From NCBI GenBank assembly GCA_010028495.1, contig RHCX01000003.1:1-47128 (forward strand): a stretch of DNA of 47,128 bases, in the 5' to 3' direction. Position numbers and translations under genes: made by a program. The notes under the pieces were generated by a model. The model had not been told where the DNA came from, ran no database searches, and was given only the letters and a program-made list of their open reading frames with translations. Shown piece after piece: positions 37,251-47,073 of the stretch. Every line of letters begins with the position of its first letter. Positions within the stretch are counted from its first letter, which is position 1. Origin of the DNA: Nitrososphaeria archaeon. GTDB taxonomy: Archaea; Thermoproteota; Nitrososphaeria; Nitrososphaerales; Nitrosopumilaceae.

Positions 37251-37843
37251 GGCTTTACTATTTTCTGGTCCACCAGATACTGTAAACCTTTGATGAATTC
37301 CGAGTCGCTTATTTTTTGAGCTGACCACAGAACTCCATTTGATTTGAACCATTTTGGAATGATGGTATTGTCAGTTAGTGCCTGATCTATCTTGATTATC
37401 TTTTTGTCAACTAGGAACTTGAAAAAGATCTTGTCTGTGATAGAACCGTCCGCCCATTTGGGAATGACTGTGACGCTTCCTACTGGGAGAACGGGCCTGC
37501 CATCATCTACTAGCTGAAATGATGACGTCGATGTGGAACCGTTGTAATCTATTTGGAGCTGGTATTTTCCTGGCTTGAAGACTTCAATGTTAAAGGGAGA
37601 CGGTGCAGTAATTGTCGTAGTTTGGTTCTTTATTGGAATTGGTATTGCACTTGACTTTATTCCCTGCGTATCGGTGATGTGCAGCATCGCCGTTTTTCCT
37701 GTTATTTTGGATACTGTGATGACAAATGCCAAGTGATCGCCATAGTTGTATGTCTGCTTTGTCGGTTTGATGCTGAACTGATCCGCATTGGCAACCGGCA
37801 ATGCAAACATTGCAATCAAAAGCAAAATCACTATGCCCTTCAT
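37247..37843 (-). CDS. Secreted protein with tandem C-terminal IPxW repeat module
   Basis: Signal peptide MKGIVILLLIAMFALPVANA at ATG 37843; repeats VIPKWADGSITDKIFFKFLVDKKII and IIPKWFKS...ISDSEFIKGLQYLVDQKIVKP. Confidence 0.7.
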   Translation of the reverse strand: MKGIVILLLIAMFALPVANADQFSIKPTKQTYNYGDHLAFVITVSKITGKTAMLHITDTQGIKSSAIPIPIKNQTTTITAPSPFNIEVFKPGKYQLQIDYNGSTSTSSFQLVDDGRPVLPVGSVTVIPKWADGSITDKIFFKFLVDKKIIKIDQALTDNTIIPKWFKSNGVLWSAQKISDSEFIKGLQYLVDQKIVKP

Positions 37844-38044
37844 GTCTGGTTGCGGTCTAGTTGTGCAAAAAAAGATTCCTATGGTTTTGTATGCGATACG
37901 CTTAATCATATCGTAAATGTACATCCACTGAACGAACAGTTCCTGCGGGTGAAAATAACCCTAGGTGAATTCTGACACTCGCAGACAATTTTTGTGCCCA
38001 AAATCCAACTTACGCATATTAAGGGGGAAAAAATAGTTGCGTTA

Positions 38045-38494
38045 ATGCTTACCGCACAAGATCAAGTATGGCTAAAACACTGGCAGCAAAACTCACCAGA
38101 GATAAGAAAGAATGCCATCGAATGGAGGAAACAACCAGCTTTTCGCAGAGTCGATAAACCTAGCAGAATTGCCAAGGCGAGACGATTAGGCTACAAGGCA
38201 AAACAAGGAATCATTGTGGTAAGAGCTCGTGTTGGTACTGGCGGTATGAGACGACAAAGACCAGTAGCCGGAAGACGACAAAAACACCTTGGTGTTACTC
38301 GAATAAAGGCGGACATTAACATGCAGCAGGTAGCAGAAAACAGAACCAAAGAACTATACAAGAACATGAAAATGCTTGGCTCGTACTTTTTGTACAAGGA
38401 CGGATTCCACTATTGGTTTGAAGTGATCCTAGCAGACAAGGCACACCCGAGAGTAACCAAAGACAAAGAGCTAAGAAAACGAGTCCTTGCATAA
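38045..38494 (+). CDS. rpl15e: Ribosomal protein L15e
   Basis: PAFRRVDKPSRIAKARRLGYKAKQGIIVVRARVGTGGMRRQRPVAGRRQKHLGV; start trimmed to ATG at 38045. Confidence 0.93.
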   Translation: MLTAQDQVWLKHWQQNSPEIRKNAIEWRKQPAFRRVDKPSRIAKARRLGYKAKQGIIVVRARVGTGGMRRQRPVAGRRQKHLGVTRIKADINMQQVAENRTKELYKNMKMLGSYFLYKDGFHYWFEVILADKAHPRVTKDKELRKRVLA

Positions 38495-39032
38495 ATTGAA
38501 AATAATTCTAGCGTTATTGTTATCTGTGATGATTCTCCCCGCATTTGCAGAACCTCTATCTGATAGAACTGGACTAAAAACAAACTTTCCAATTACGGTT
38601 GACTCTGGCACATATACCGTTGAAATCACTGCAAACTTTGATGTTAGAGACGTGGCGTTTAAGGAAAACAATTTGGTCTTTGAGATAAACAGCAGCCTCA
38701 ACAACAATCTGGGAGAAATACAAATCCCAAATGAAATAACAAGTGGCAATCTGACATTTTCACTTGATGGACAAACAATATCCCCAAAGATATTGCACAA
38801 TGAAAGAATCTCGTTTGTTACACTACAGTTCCCAGGAAACGGAACCCACACACTTGATATCACAAGCGACTATGTTCCAAAACAATCTACAATCACAGAA
38901 AACACAACAACTCAAACCTCTACAGTTGATCATTCTAATGACACATTGATAATAATTGCAGTAGTTGGGATTATAATCGCAGGAGCCGCGGCAACTAGTA
39001 TGGCAGTTTATTTCAAAAGAAAAAAAGCCTAG
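38487..39032 (+). CDS. Secreted/membrane-anchored hypothetical protein (start TTG 38487 or 38496)
   Basis: Signal peptide KLKIILALLLSVMILPAFA, beta-rich body, C-terminal TM IIIAVVGIIIAGAAATSMAVYF + KRKKA. Confidence 0.7.
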   Translation: MHKLKIILALLLSVMILPAFAEPLSDRTGLKTNFPITVDSGTYTVEITANFDVRDVAFKENNLVFEINSSLNNNLGEIQIPNEITSGNLTFSLDGQTISPKILHNERISFVTLQFPGNGTHTLDITSDYVPKQSTITENTTTQTSTVDHSNDTLIIIAVVGIIIAGAAATSMAVYFKRKKA

Positions 39033-39691
39033 CCTTCGTGCAATAATTCTTCAATCAGAGACTCGATATGTCCTGACTGGCCAAACGAGACATCGCGCAA
39101 GACTCCCTTTCTATCCACTAGTATGGTAGATGGCGTGCCTCGAAGCTGGTACTTGTCAAATGTGCCTGCGGAATATTCCTTTGACATCATGTATTGCTCT
39201 ACGCGTGCAATGATCTGCTTTTTGTAATCTTCTGGCTGCGCATCAAAATCTGGCAATTGCGATTTGATGAATTCCATTACTGCCTGCGGTGATGGCTTGC
39301 CAGTTACTTTGACCAAATTATCCATTGCTAATGGGAATGGAATTTTGTATGGCAGCTTGCCGTCAGAGCTTTTGCCGTACATCGAAAGCGCTTTTTTTGT
39401 CTCTCCGATTGTCTCGCCTGTCTTTGCTAGTAATTCTAAATTCTCTGGAGTGTTTTTATCAAAATCCTCAAACGCAGTTGCTATTCCCAAAACTCGCACG
39501 CCTTGGTCCTTATACTTGTTGTAAATGTTGATTGCTTCTGGAATTCCATACAGGAAGCATCCCGGGCAATTTACCTGAAATACTTCCACTAGAACAATAT
39601 GATCTTTTTCCTGATCAAAGTTGGTCGGCATTCCCTGGACCCATTTTGAGGTCTCAAAGTTTGGCGCCTTTTGGCCTATCTGCACTGACAT
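39029..39691 (-). CDS. Thioredoxin-fold redox protein (TlpA/AhpC-TSA-like) with CPGC active site
   Basis: IGQKAPNFETSKWV...VLVEVFQVNCPGCFLYGIPEA...RGTPSTILVDRKGVLRD. Confidence 0.85.
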   Translation of the reverse strand: MSVQIGQKAPNFETSKWVQGMPTNFDQEKDHIVLVEVFQVNCPGCFLYGIPEAINIYNKYKDQGVRVLGIATAFEDFDKNTPENLELLAKTGETIGETKKALSMYGKSSDGKLPYKIPFPLAMDNLVKVTGKPSPQAVMEFIKSQLPDFDAQPEDYKKQIIARVEQYMMSKEYSAGTFDKYQLRGTPSTILVDRKGVLRDVSFGQSGHIESLIEELLHEG

Positions 39692-39775
39692 CTAATGTTG
39701 TTTTGTTCGGATTTGTTATAAAATCTAATTGTATCATATAACAATAATATAGCAGCCAGCAAATTCGCAGATCAA

Positions 39776-40264
39776 ATGGATGTGATCCCGGAAAAAAGAC
39801 TAGCGCTGTTTGCAGAAATGGAAGACAGATACGAAAGAAAGGACGTCGACTATTTCGTAGGTCTGCTAAATAATGACGATTATGTAATACGAACCAGAGC
39901 GACATGCATTCTAGTTGACTTTGGCGGCGAGGACAAGATTCCCTACATCGCCAAAGTTCTCAAAAATGACGACAACGAGCTGGTAAGACACGAGGCCGCA
40001 TTTTCGCTAGGCCAAATGGGGTATAGAAGTGCAATTCCTCATCTGGAAGATGCAACATCCAACGATCCAAGCATGTTTGTACGCCATGAGGCAGCAATCG
40101 CACTCGGCGTGGTTGGTGCAAAAGAGGCAATCCCAACTTTGACCAAGGCGTTATCAGATCCTAGCGAGCCTGTTGTGGAATCCGCCATTGTAGCATTGTC
40201 CAATTTGCAATTCATGGACAAGCTATCAAAGAACGAAAAATTCGCAAAGCTGACCGGCGGCTAA
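39776..40264 (+). CDS. HEAT-repeat protein
   Basis: DDNELVRHEAAFSLGQMGYRSAIPHLEDA / PSMFVRHEAAIALGVVGAKEAIPTLTKAL repeats. Confidence 0.9.
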   Translation: MDVIPEKRLALFAEMEDRYERKDVDYFVGLLNNDDYVIRTRATCILVDFGGEDKIPYIAKVLKNDDNELVRHEAAFSLGQMGYRSAIPHLEDATSNDPSMFVRHEAAIALGVVGAKEAIPTLTKALSDPSEPVVESAIVALSNLQFMDKLSKNEKFAKLTGG

Positions 40265-42342
40265 AGCAGGGCTACTTGAGTTCCTTCAGGACTTGATTCG
40301 AATCTGTAAATTTTCTCAACCGATGAATCCTCAAAGATTTCTGCATCATGTGTTATTATTAAAAACTGGATTGGAGTTGCACCACTAGAGACATCAGTCA
40401 ACTGTGATAATACCCGCACCAAAGACCTCCTCCTTTCACTATCCAAGTGCGTTGTTGGCTCATCCAATATGACAAAGTTCAGATTTGATGATCCTAGCAA
40501 GTGAGCCATTCCGAGTCGCAATGCAAGTGCAACACTTACCTGCTCTCCGCCAGAAAGCGAATCAATGTCGATTATGGTATTTTTGGAATAACACGTAATG
40601 GATATTTCACGAGTTTTTTCTGCGAGTGTAATTCTGTGGATTTTTGTGTTTAGCATTTCAAGATATTCGGATGCCTTTGCAGATATTGTGAACAATGCCC
40701 ATGATCTAAGACTTGTGGCTACTGGTCCGTCTCGATTGTAGATGTTGTCCTGGATTTCATCCAGTCTTGCAACAAATTCCTTTACTCTATCAAGCTCGCC
40801 AAGTATCGAGTTTAGTTCTGTTATTCTTTGTGCAGCATGTGTTATTTTTTGCGTAATCGCTCCGTATTCCTGGTCTATTTTACTGAGTTGCATTTTTGTT
40901 AATTCAAGATTTGATTTCAGCTTGGAAAATTCCGCAGGATCAAATCCAGATATTTCTGATTGGAGCTTTTCGATTTTTTCGTATAATGCTTTTGCATGTG
41001 AGTCTATCTCTGATGCCTGCAAAAGACCCGAAGTTGTAGTGAGTACAGGAATCTTTGAGATCTGCACCTTTTGTGACTCCACCTCTTGGATTAGAGCACT
41101 TAGCTGCTCTGGCTTTTGAATAGAATGGGCATCAAGTGTTGCTTTTGCCGCAGTAGCCTTTTTGCTCTGCTCTAAGAATTGTTTTTCTTCTTGGGATAAT
41201 TGTAGTCGTGATTGCTCTAAAATTTGGATTTCGGATTTTATTTTCTCCTGTTCTTCTTTGATGTGCTCTGTCTGAAATACTGGTTTTAGCTTATCTACAT
41301 GAGAGTCGCATACAGGGCATTTGCCATCTTGGAGCTGAAGTTTTTTTGCAAGCTCTGCATGCTCTAGAAGAACCGCCTTTTTTGTCTGCAACTCGGCCGT
41401 TTTTCTTACAATGTTTTCAATTTCAGTCTTGATTGTTTGCAGCTTGTAATCCAAATCATCTTTTTTTAATGCAACATCAAAACAGCTTCGGCAGTCGTGA
41501 ATTTTTCGCTCTTTTTCTGTTATGGTTCTCTGAATGTATACAATTGCATCCTTGACGTATTTTGCAAATTCAGATTTTCTTTCCTCTATTTGTTTTACAG
41601 TTATTTCTTTTGAAGATTCCGAGCTAAATTTCTCTTGGAGTGTCTGAAGTTCTTGCAATTTTGTCTCTTTCTTGTATTCCAGTTCTGTTTTTTGCGGCTC
41701 GGCTGACTTGATCTCTAATTCTTTTTGTTCTACTTCCTTTCGCAGTATCGGAATATGTGTATCATCATAGCCGAACTTTTGGTAAATTGACTGGCGAAAC
41801 GATTTTTGCACAACTTTGAGATTCTCTGATGCCAAGTCAAGCTTGTCGATTCCAATTATGGCATTGAGCAGTTCCTTGAACTCTTTTGGCTTTGCCTTGA
41901 TTATTGCTCCAAGCTCGCCCTGCTGTACAATTGATGCGACCTTTAGCTTTTGAAAGTCAAGGCCTAGTGTGGACTCTATTTCATGTGTGGTGGACTCGCC
42001 AAACTGCTTGCGCTCGCCTGCAGAGCGCATTATTTCTTGTCCGTTTTGCAATTCTACAAACTGCGCAGAAAGGGTTCCCTTGGAGTCTATCTTGCGTGTT
42101 GCCTCATAGGTCTTGTTTTTTGATGTGAATTTTACCTTGACAAATGCCTGGGATGCACCCCTTCGAATGAGGCTCTTGTTTGACTTTCTGGTATGCTCGC
42201 CAAACAATGCAAAGGTAATGGCGTCAATTATGCTGGATTTGCCTGCCCCGTTGTGCCCGACAAAGACGGTAACTCCATCCTCAAAATCGAGTTTTGTTTC
42301 TGAATGCGAGATGAAATTACCAAGTTCGATTGAGGTGATCAT
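40261..42342 (-). CDS. rad50: DNA double-strand break repair ATPase Rad50
   Basis: Walker A GHNGAGKSSIIDAITFALFGEH; CPVC zinc hook; signature LSGGEQVSVALALRLGMA; Walker B FVILDEPTTHLD. Confidence 0.95.
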   Translation of the reverse strand: MITSIELGNFISHSETKLDFEDGVTVFVGHNGAGKSSIIDAITFALFGEHTRKSNKSLIRRGASQAFVKVKFTSKNKTYEATRKIDSKGTLSAQFVELQNGQEIMRSAGERKQFGESTTHEIESTLGLDFQKLKVASIVQQGELGAIIKAKPKEFKELLNAIIGIDKLDLASENLKVVQKSFRQSIYQKFGYDDTHIPILRKEVEQKELEIKSAEPQKTELEYKKETKLQELQTLQEKFSSESSKEITVKQIEERKSEFAKYVKDAIVYIQRTITEKERKIHDCRSCFDVALKKDDLDYKLQTIKTEIENIVRKTAELQTKKAVLLEHAELAKKLQLQDGKCPVCDSHVDKLKPVFQTEHIKEEQEKIKSEIQILEQSRLQLSQEEKQFLEQSKKATAAKATLDAHSIQKPEQLSALIQEVESQKVQISKIPVLTTTSGLLQASEIDSHAKALYEKIEKLQSEISGFDPAEFSKLKSNLELTKMQLSKIDQEYGAITQKITHAAQRITELNSILGELDRVKEFVARLDEIQDNIYNRDGPVATSLRSWALFTISAKASEYLEMLNTKIHRITLAEKTREISITCYSKNTIIDIDSLSGGEQVSVALALRLGMAHLLGSSNLNFVILDEPTTHLDSERRRSLVRVLSQLTDVSSGATPIQFLIITHDAEIFEDSSVEKIYRFESSPEGTQVALL

Positions 42343-43475
42343 TTCTTGAACCTCTCAAATTCTTCTAGAATAGCTTGTTCAGCCTCTTTAATTTTATTTG
42401 TAGATAATAACGGCAGCAATTCCTGGATTGCAAATGCTGCCTTTTCGTTTGTTCCAAGATAGTTTGATGCAAGCTTGAATAATTCATCATCAATACTTGA
42501 TGGTCTTTCCAGCATTACCATTCCGTTTGATTCATCTTCTTGGACTATCTTCCAAGTATAGTGTAAAGTGTATGGTGCTAATCTTGAGATCTGCGTCTGG
42601 ATTATCTCGGATTCTATTTCTTTGCCATGAATTTTTAATTCCACAATTGGCTTTTTTGCATAGCCTGATATTTTTTCCAGCACCTTTGTGATTGATTCTG
42701 ACAGACTTTGATATTCTATCTTGTCTGAGAATTGTGGTCGTGTATCGAGCTTTATCCAGTTTGGCTTTGCCTCACTTGATGAAATGTCTACTTCGTAGAA
42801 TCCTTTCTGAGTTTCCTTGATTCCTTCACTGGTGGTCATCTCTATTGATCCTGGATATGCCACAGGTCCGCCAAGATGCGAGAACTGTTTTAGGAATTTG
42901 TCATGAAGATGTCCCATCGCGTAATATGTGAAATTCTTTGGCAGATCAGTTGATGCAAGCTCGCCTGCATACTGGTTTATCTCTGCAATCCCTTGATGCA
43001 TTACCAGTATTTTATGCCCTGAATGCTGTGCAGCGATTTTGTCTATCTCGGCAAATTTCTCCAAGTACTGCGACATTTCGCCGCGACGAATCTTGTCAAA
43101 TCCTGCAATGAGCACGCCTTTGTGAATCACTGGCTTGCCTTGGCCGACATATTTTGAGAATCCTAAATTGTGATATACATATGGTATTGGGGCAGAGCGC
43201 ACTCGTGAAATGTCGTGCTCGCCAAGCACAAAAAACGAGTCAATTCCTTCTTGCTTTAGTCGCTTCAATGCGTTTGCCATTTGTAAAATTGCAGTGCCGG
43301 ATGGATTTGGCACGTGAAAGATATCTCCTGCAAATATTACAAAATCGACATGGTCTTTGATTGATGTCTCTATGGATTCATTAAACACAGAATATACATC
43401 ATCTTCTCGTTCTTGCAGGCCGTATTGGGTCAGGCCCAAATGCGTATCTGAGATGTGCGAAAAGATCATTTTCAA
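42339..43475 (-). CDS. mre11: DNA double-strand break repair nuclease Mre11
   Basis: FSHISDTHLGLTQYG, VIFAGDIFHVPNPSG, LGEHD, AMGHLHDK phosphoesterase motifs. Confidence 0.95.
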   Translation of the reverse strand: MKMIFSHISDTHLGLTQYGLQEREDDVYSVFNESIETSIKDHVDFVIFAGDIFHVPNPSGTAILQMANALKRLKQEGIDSFFVLGEHDISRVRSAPIPYVYHNLGFSKYVGQGKPVIHKGVLIAGFDKIRRGEMSQYLEKFAEIDKIAAQHSGHKILVMHQGIAEINQYAGELASTDLPKNFTYYAMGHLHDKFLKQFSHLGGPVAYPGSIEMTTSEGIKETQKGFYEVDISSSEAKPNWIKLDTRPQFSDKIEYQSLSESITKVLEKISGYAKKPIVELKIHGKEIESEIIQTQISRLAPYTLHYTWKIVQEDESNGMVMLERPSSIDDELFKLASNYLGTNEKAAFAIQELLPLLSTNKIKEAEQAILEEFERFKK

Positions 43476-44998
43476 TCAAGTAACAGATCTTTTTGTATTA
43501 ATCCTTGCGTGGACTCGGTCGCAATTTTTTCAAACTTTTTTGCAGACTTCCATTCTGATATTGCGTTCTTGTCAGAGCCAATGGGCTTGTCCTTTACCTC
43601 TTCGATGTGAACTATGGCGGGCAGATTCACCCACTGTCCGACCATTACTGCATCTCCTACGTTTAGCGATGTAAGTTGATTTATCAGATCATGGGATATG
43701 GACTCGGCAGCTGCCGTTATCTGTCTCTGGTCATCTTCTTGCACTATTTTCATTACTGCCAAAGAGCCCATCTGTGATAATACATTGGGGTCGATATTTC
43801 GAGGTCTTTGAGATACTATGCAGAGTCCGAGGCCGAATTTGCGTCCCTCCCTTGCTATTTTTGCAGCCCAGTATTTTGTATGGGTGTCTTCACCTTTTGG
43901 AATGAATACATGGGCCTCCTCAATTATGACAAAAACTGGAGACTCGAATCTGTATCTGTGGGAGGACTTGCTTTTTGCACTTTTTGCCAATAACGCAGAT
44001 TTTCTATCCGTCAATAATTCCTGGAAGTAATATGCAAGCGCTACATTTGCCTGCTTTTCTGACAATTCAGAAATGTTGAGAACGTTTACCTTGCCTTGTT
44101 TTATCAGGCCTAGGGGATCCATGATATCTGGGTCCAAAACATCGGCAAATCTGTGCCTGGCATCGTCTATTTTGTCCCGGACTCGGTCTGCAGAATGTCT
44201 ATCATCCTTTCTTTCCGGATTTGCGCCAATCATCTCCACGTTGTGGTCCAGAGTATCCCAGAAATTCTGGGCTTCTTTGACGTCTGGGGTAAATGCCAAT
44301 CTCAAAATTCTCTGCTGAATGTCTGCATTTTCTCTGATTTCTAAAACGTCAGATAGGGTATTTGCATCCAACAGTCTTGGGTTTATCTTTGCATCAATTA
44401 CATTAATTCCAGGAATATGCAAGTCAGCATAATCATTATGATAGTCAAAAATTATCAAGGTTCCATCTAGTGTCGAGATTTGTTTTGCTAATAACGACAC
44501 TAGATTGCTTTTTCCCATTCCAGTCATTGCTAATATTCCCAAGTGACGCGAAACTATTCTGTTCAGATTGACTTTGGCTTCAATTTGAGAATTACGCAGC
44601 AAGCTTCCAATTTTTACCCATTCGTCTTTTTGCGGCGCAAAAATATTCCCCAGATCATCCTTGGTTGCAGACAAAATCGCAGTTCCGGGAATCGGTGGAA
44701 TTGCGGGCAACACTACTACGCTTTTTTGTAGCTGTGCTAAATAACCCAAAATTCCAATCTTTGCGGTATAACTTTTGTCGCGGGAGTTTATGTCTGCTAT
44801 CTCTTTTGATTCGATTGCCTCATCAAAATTATGAATGTCAGTCAATGCCGCGCTTGTGACAAATGATCTTTCAACTAGGCCAAGTATTTTGCCATCTTGC
44901 GAATCAATTATGACATATTCCCCAACAGACAAAGGACGTGATGTCTGCGCAGTTACAGTTGTCGGCTTGGATTCTCCAATAACTACTCCAAGTGTCAT
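43472..44998 (-). CDS. herA: HerA-type DNA translocase/helicase
   Basis: N-terminal HAS-barrel; Walker A ILAMTGMGKSNLVSLLAK; Walker B PVFVIIEEAHVFIP; start trimmed to ATG at 44998; overlaps mre11. Confidence 0.93.
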   Translation of the reverse strand: MTLGVVIGESKPTTVTAQTSRPLSVGEYVIIDSQDGKILGLVERSFVTSAALTDIHNFDEAIESKEIADINSRDKSYTAKIGILGYLAQLQKSVVVLPAIPPIPGTAILSATKDDLGNIFAPQKDEWVKIGSLLRNSQIEAKVNLNRIVSRHLGILAMTGMGKSNLVSLLAKQISTLDGTLIIFDYHNDYADLHIPGINVIDAKINPRLLDANTLSDVLEIRENADIQQRILRLAFTPDVKEAQNFWDTLDHNVEMIGANPERKDDRHSADRVRDKIDDARHRFADVLDPDIMDPLGLIKQGKVNVLNISELSEKQANVALAYYFQELLTDRKSALLAKSAKSKSSHRYRFESPVFVIIEEAHVFIPKGEDTHTKYWAAKIAREGRKFGLGLCIVSQRPRNIDPNVLSQMGSLAVMKIVQEDDQRQITAAAESISHDLINQLTSLNVGDAVMVGQWVNLPAIVHIEEVKDKPIGSDKNAISEWKSAKKFEKIATESTQGLIQKDLLLD

Positions 44999-45111
44999 GG
45001 TATAATCCCCAAAGGCATTAGAAAAAACTAGTTTGCTGTGATAAATAAATTCCAAGATTTGCTTGGCATTGACTATAGTCTAGTGTTTGATATTGCAATA
45101 ATTTACGCATG

Positions 45112-45126
45112 ATGTAAAAATTACAT
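45112..45126. promoter_or_regulatory. Inverted repeat ATGTAA-AAA-TTACAT in herA/45233 divergent intergenic region
   Basis: Direct sequence reading; perfect 6-bp arms. Confidence 0.35.
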
Positions 45127-45232
45127 ATTTTAGTGCTTTTGTGTTCGAAAATCGGTAATGGATCATATAATTATTACAATTTTTCAATTTTGAAACCGAT
45201 AATCTTAAAAATATTAGTTACATACCGTACTA

Positions 45233-46030
45233 GTGCTACAATACCCAGACACTATAGTTGCAACAACTGTCGAGGACAAGGTAGCAAAGAAACTGTTCAA
45301 GCACATAGAGTCTTTTGGTCTAGAGTGCAAGCTCATTCCGGATGGCATGATGGATTTCGAATATGATTATCCGAGATCTTCTCTTGATGGTCCTGCCCCC
45401 GGAATTGCAAGCAGAGGCGTGATCAAAGTAACCGGTGATATCGATTACATTGATCTGCTCAAAAGAAAAACAGTAACAAAAAGTGAGTTTGCCCCAGGTG
45501 GAATGTATGGGATGGGCGTTGCAGAAGGAACAATGTGGAAGCTACGCTTTTTTTTATCATTCCCGTCAGAATACGAACTTGGACCGCTAAACTTTGGAAC
45601 CTTGACCAAGGTTCTCAAAGGACGACTCCACTCTAAAGTCGATGATTTCATTTGGAGCGGATATGGCAAGCTCACAACCCTTCCACCGGGACTGGTTGCG
45701 GATGATGTAATCGGCGTACTAAATGCAGACAAAAAACTGCATGATCTAATGATGCATGCTTTGCTAAAAGAGCAGGTGATAACCGTATCGACATATACTC
45801 CAAAAGCCAAAGTCAACTATGACATTTCGCAGATAGTCAAAGACGACTCTTACTGGTACAAGTACAAGCCGAAAAAGGAATCCCATGCGAAAATACTCAT
45901 CACATCGGAATGGAAGTCGCAAAAAGACATCATGCTGGACAGAGAAACTTTGGAGGCTTATAGCAGAATAGCGACAAACCTCAAAGGTATAGTAGAAAAG
46001 CTACGATACCATCTAATAAAGAAAGACTAG
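45233..46030 (+). CDS. Conserved-looking archaeal protein of unknown function
   Basis: 265 aa intact GTG-start ORF with dense regular coding context; no family recognised. Confidence 0.65.
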   Translation: MLQYPDTIVATTVEDKVAKKLFKHIESFGLECKLIPDGMMDFEYDYPRSSLDGPAPGIASRGVIKVTGDIDYIDLLKRKTVTKSEFAPGGMYGMGVAEGTMWKLRFFLSFPSEYELGPLNFGTLTKVLKGRLHSKVDDFIWSGYGKLTTLPPGLVADDVIGVLNADKKLHDLMMHALLKEQVITVSTYTPKAKVNYDISQIVKDDSYWYKYKPKKESHAKILITSEWKSQKDIMLDRETLEAYSRIATNLKGIVEKLRYHLIKKD

Positions 46031-47073
46031 GCGTCTTTTACAAACATTCTTTCCATTACTGTACTGGCTGGAATTTGCTGTTCCACTGCATATGATATGG
46101 CTGCTAGATTTCTTATCTCAAAGTCAAGTAGTCTTGTTACTGCAACTACGGTTGAAAAGCTGAAAATATGCACAAACTGTGTGTGCATGCTTTTGTAAAT
46201 TGCCATCTCGAAGGCACGCTCAAACTTGGATATCGCATCAATTGGGTTTTCGTCCTGAGGAACAATCTCCTTGTATTTGGTACTGAGCAGCTCGTTTAGG
46301 GTGTTTCGTATGGAGTCTGCAGAAATCATCCTGGAAAGTATTTCCTTTGAGGGACCGGATCCTTGCGGCACAAGCAGATTTTGTATCTGGTTTTCATCCA
46401 AATTCCAAAACTTGCCCCTCAAAACCGACATTATATTGTAAAAGTCTATCTCTGCGCCACATACCGCATGTACAGAAAGATCGTTTGTACTTTTTACAGA
46501 GCGGCTCAAATTCTGATAATATAGTTTGTCAAAATACAAGTCCAGCATCTGCATCTGTTTTTTCTCATTGTATGAGGCAGCTGCCTTTTCTACTTCATGT
46601 CCAAGTGAGATTCCCTTTAGCGAGTTTACTGCCTCATCAAAGTCCTTGGCAACAAGTGCCTTCACTGTAACGTCTCGCTCTTTGATGAGTTCTTCCGCAC
46701 GAAGGCTAATTGCGGATTCTATCTGTTCCTGAGTTTTACCAAGAATTTTTCCCTTTAGAATTATTTTGAGATTTTTCAAAATGAATCTGGCATAATATGC
46801 AACAAGTATGCTAGAACCACCAGATGCGCGAATCATGGTGTCATGTCGTTCTGCCTGTCTGTCTCGTAATGCGAGCTCAATTTTACCTGCAGTTAATGGC
46901 TTGACTATTTTTGAGACTGAATCGTTGTATGATGTGTTCTTTAGTCTGGTGAGAAGCTCATCGAGGTCTCGCGACTCTGCTAACGTTTGGAAATCTTGTT
47001 TTGTCATAAGCTTACCCTTTATGGCGCGAGCCTTGACGCCGGCATAAACAAGCAATGATGCAGAACCCATCAA
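46027..47073 (-). CDS. atpC: A-type/V-type ATP synthase subunit C
   Basis: VYAGVKARAIKGKLMTKQDFQTLAESRDLDELLTRLKNTSY ... LLDFEIRNLAAISYAVEQQIP, typical V-ATPase subunit d/C family. Confidence 0.88.
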   Translation of the reverse strand: MMGSASLLVYAGVKARAIKGKLMTKQDFQTLAESRDLDELLTRLKNTSYNDSVSKIVKPLTAGKIELALRDRQAERHDTMIRASGGSSILVAYYARFILKNLKIILKGKILGKTQEQIESAISLRAEELIKERDVTVKALVAKDFDEAVNSLKGISLGHEVEKAAASYNEKKQMQMLDLYFDKLYYQNLSRSVKSTNDLSVHAVCGAEIDFYNIMSVLRGKFWNLDENQIQNLLVPQGSGPSKEILSRMISADSIRNTLNELLSTKYKEIVPQDENPIDAISKFERAFEMAIYKSMHTQFVHIFSFSTVVAVTRLLDFEIRNLAAISYAVEQQIPASTVMERMFVKDA

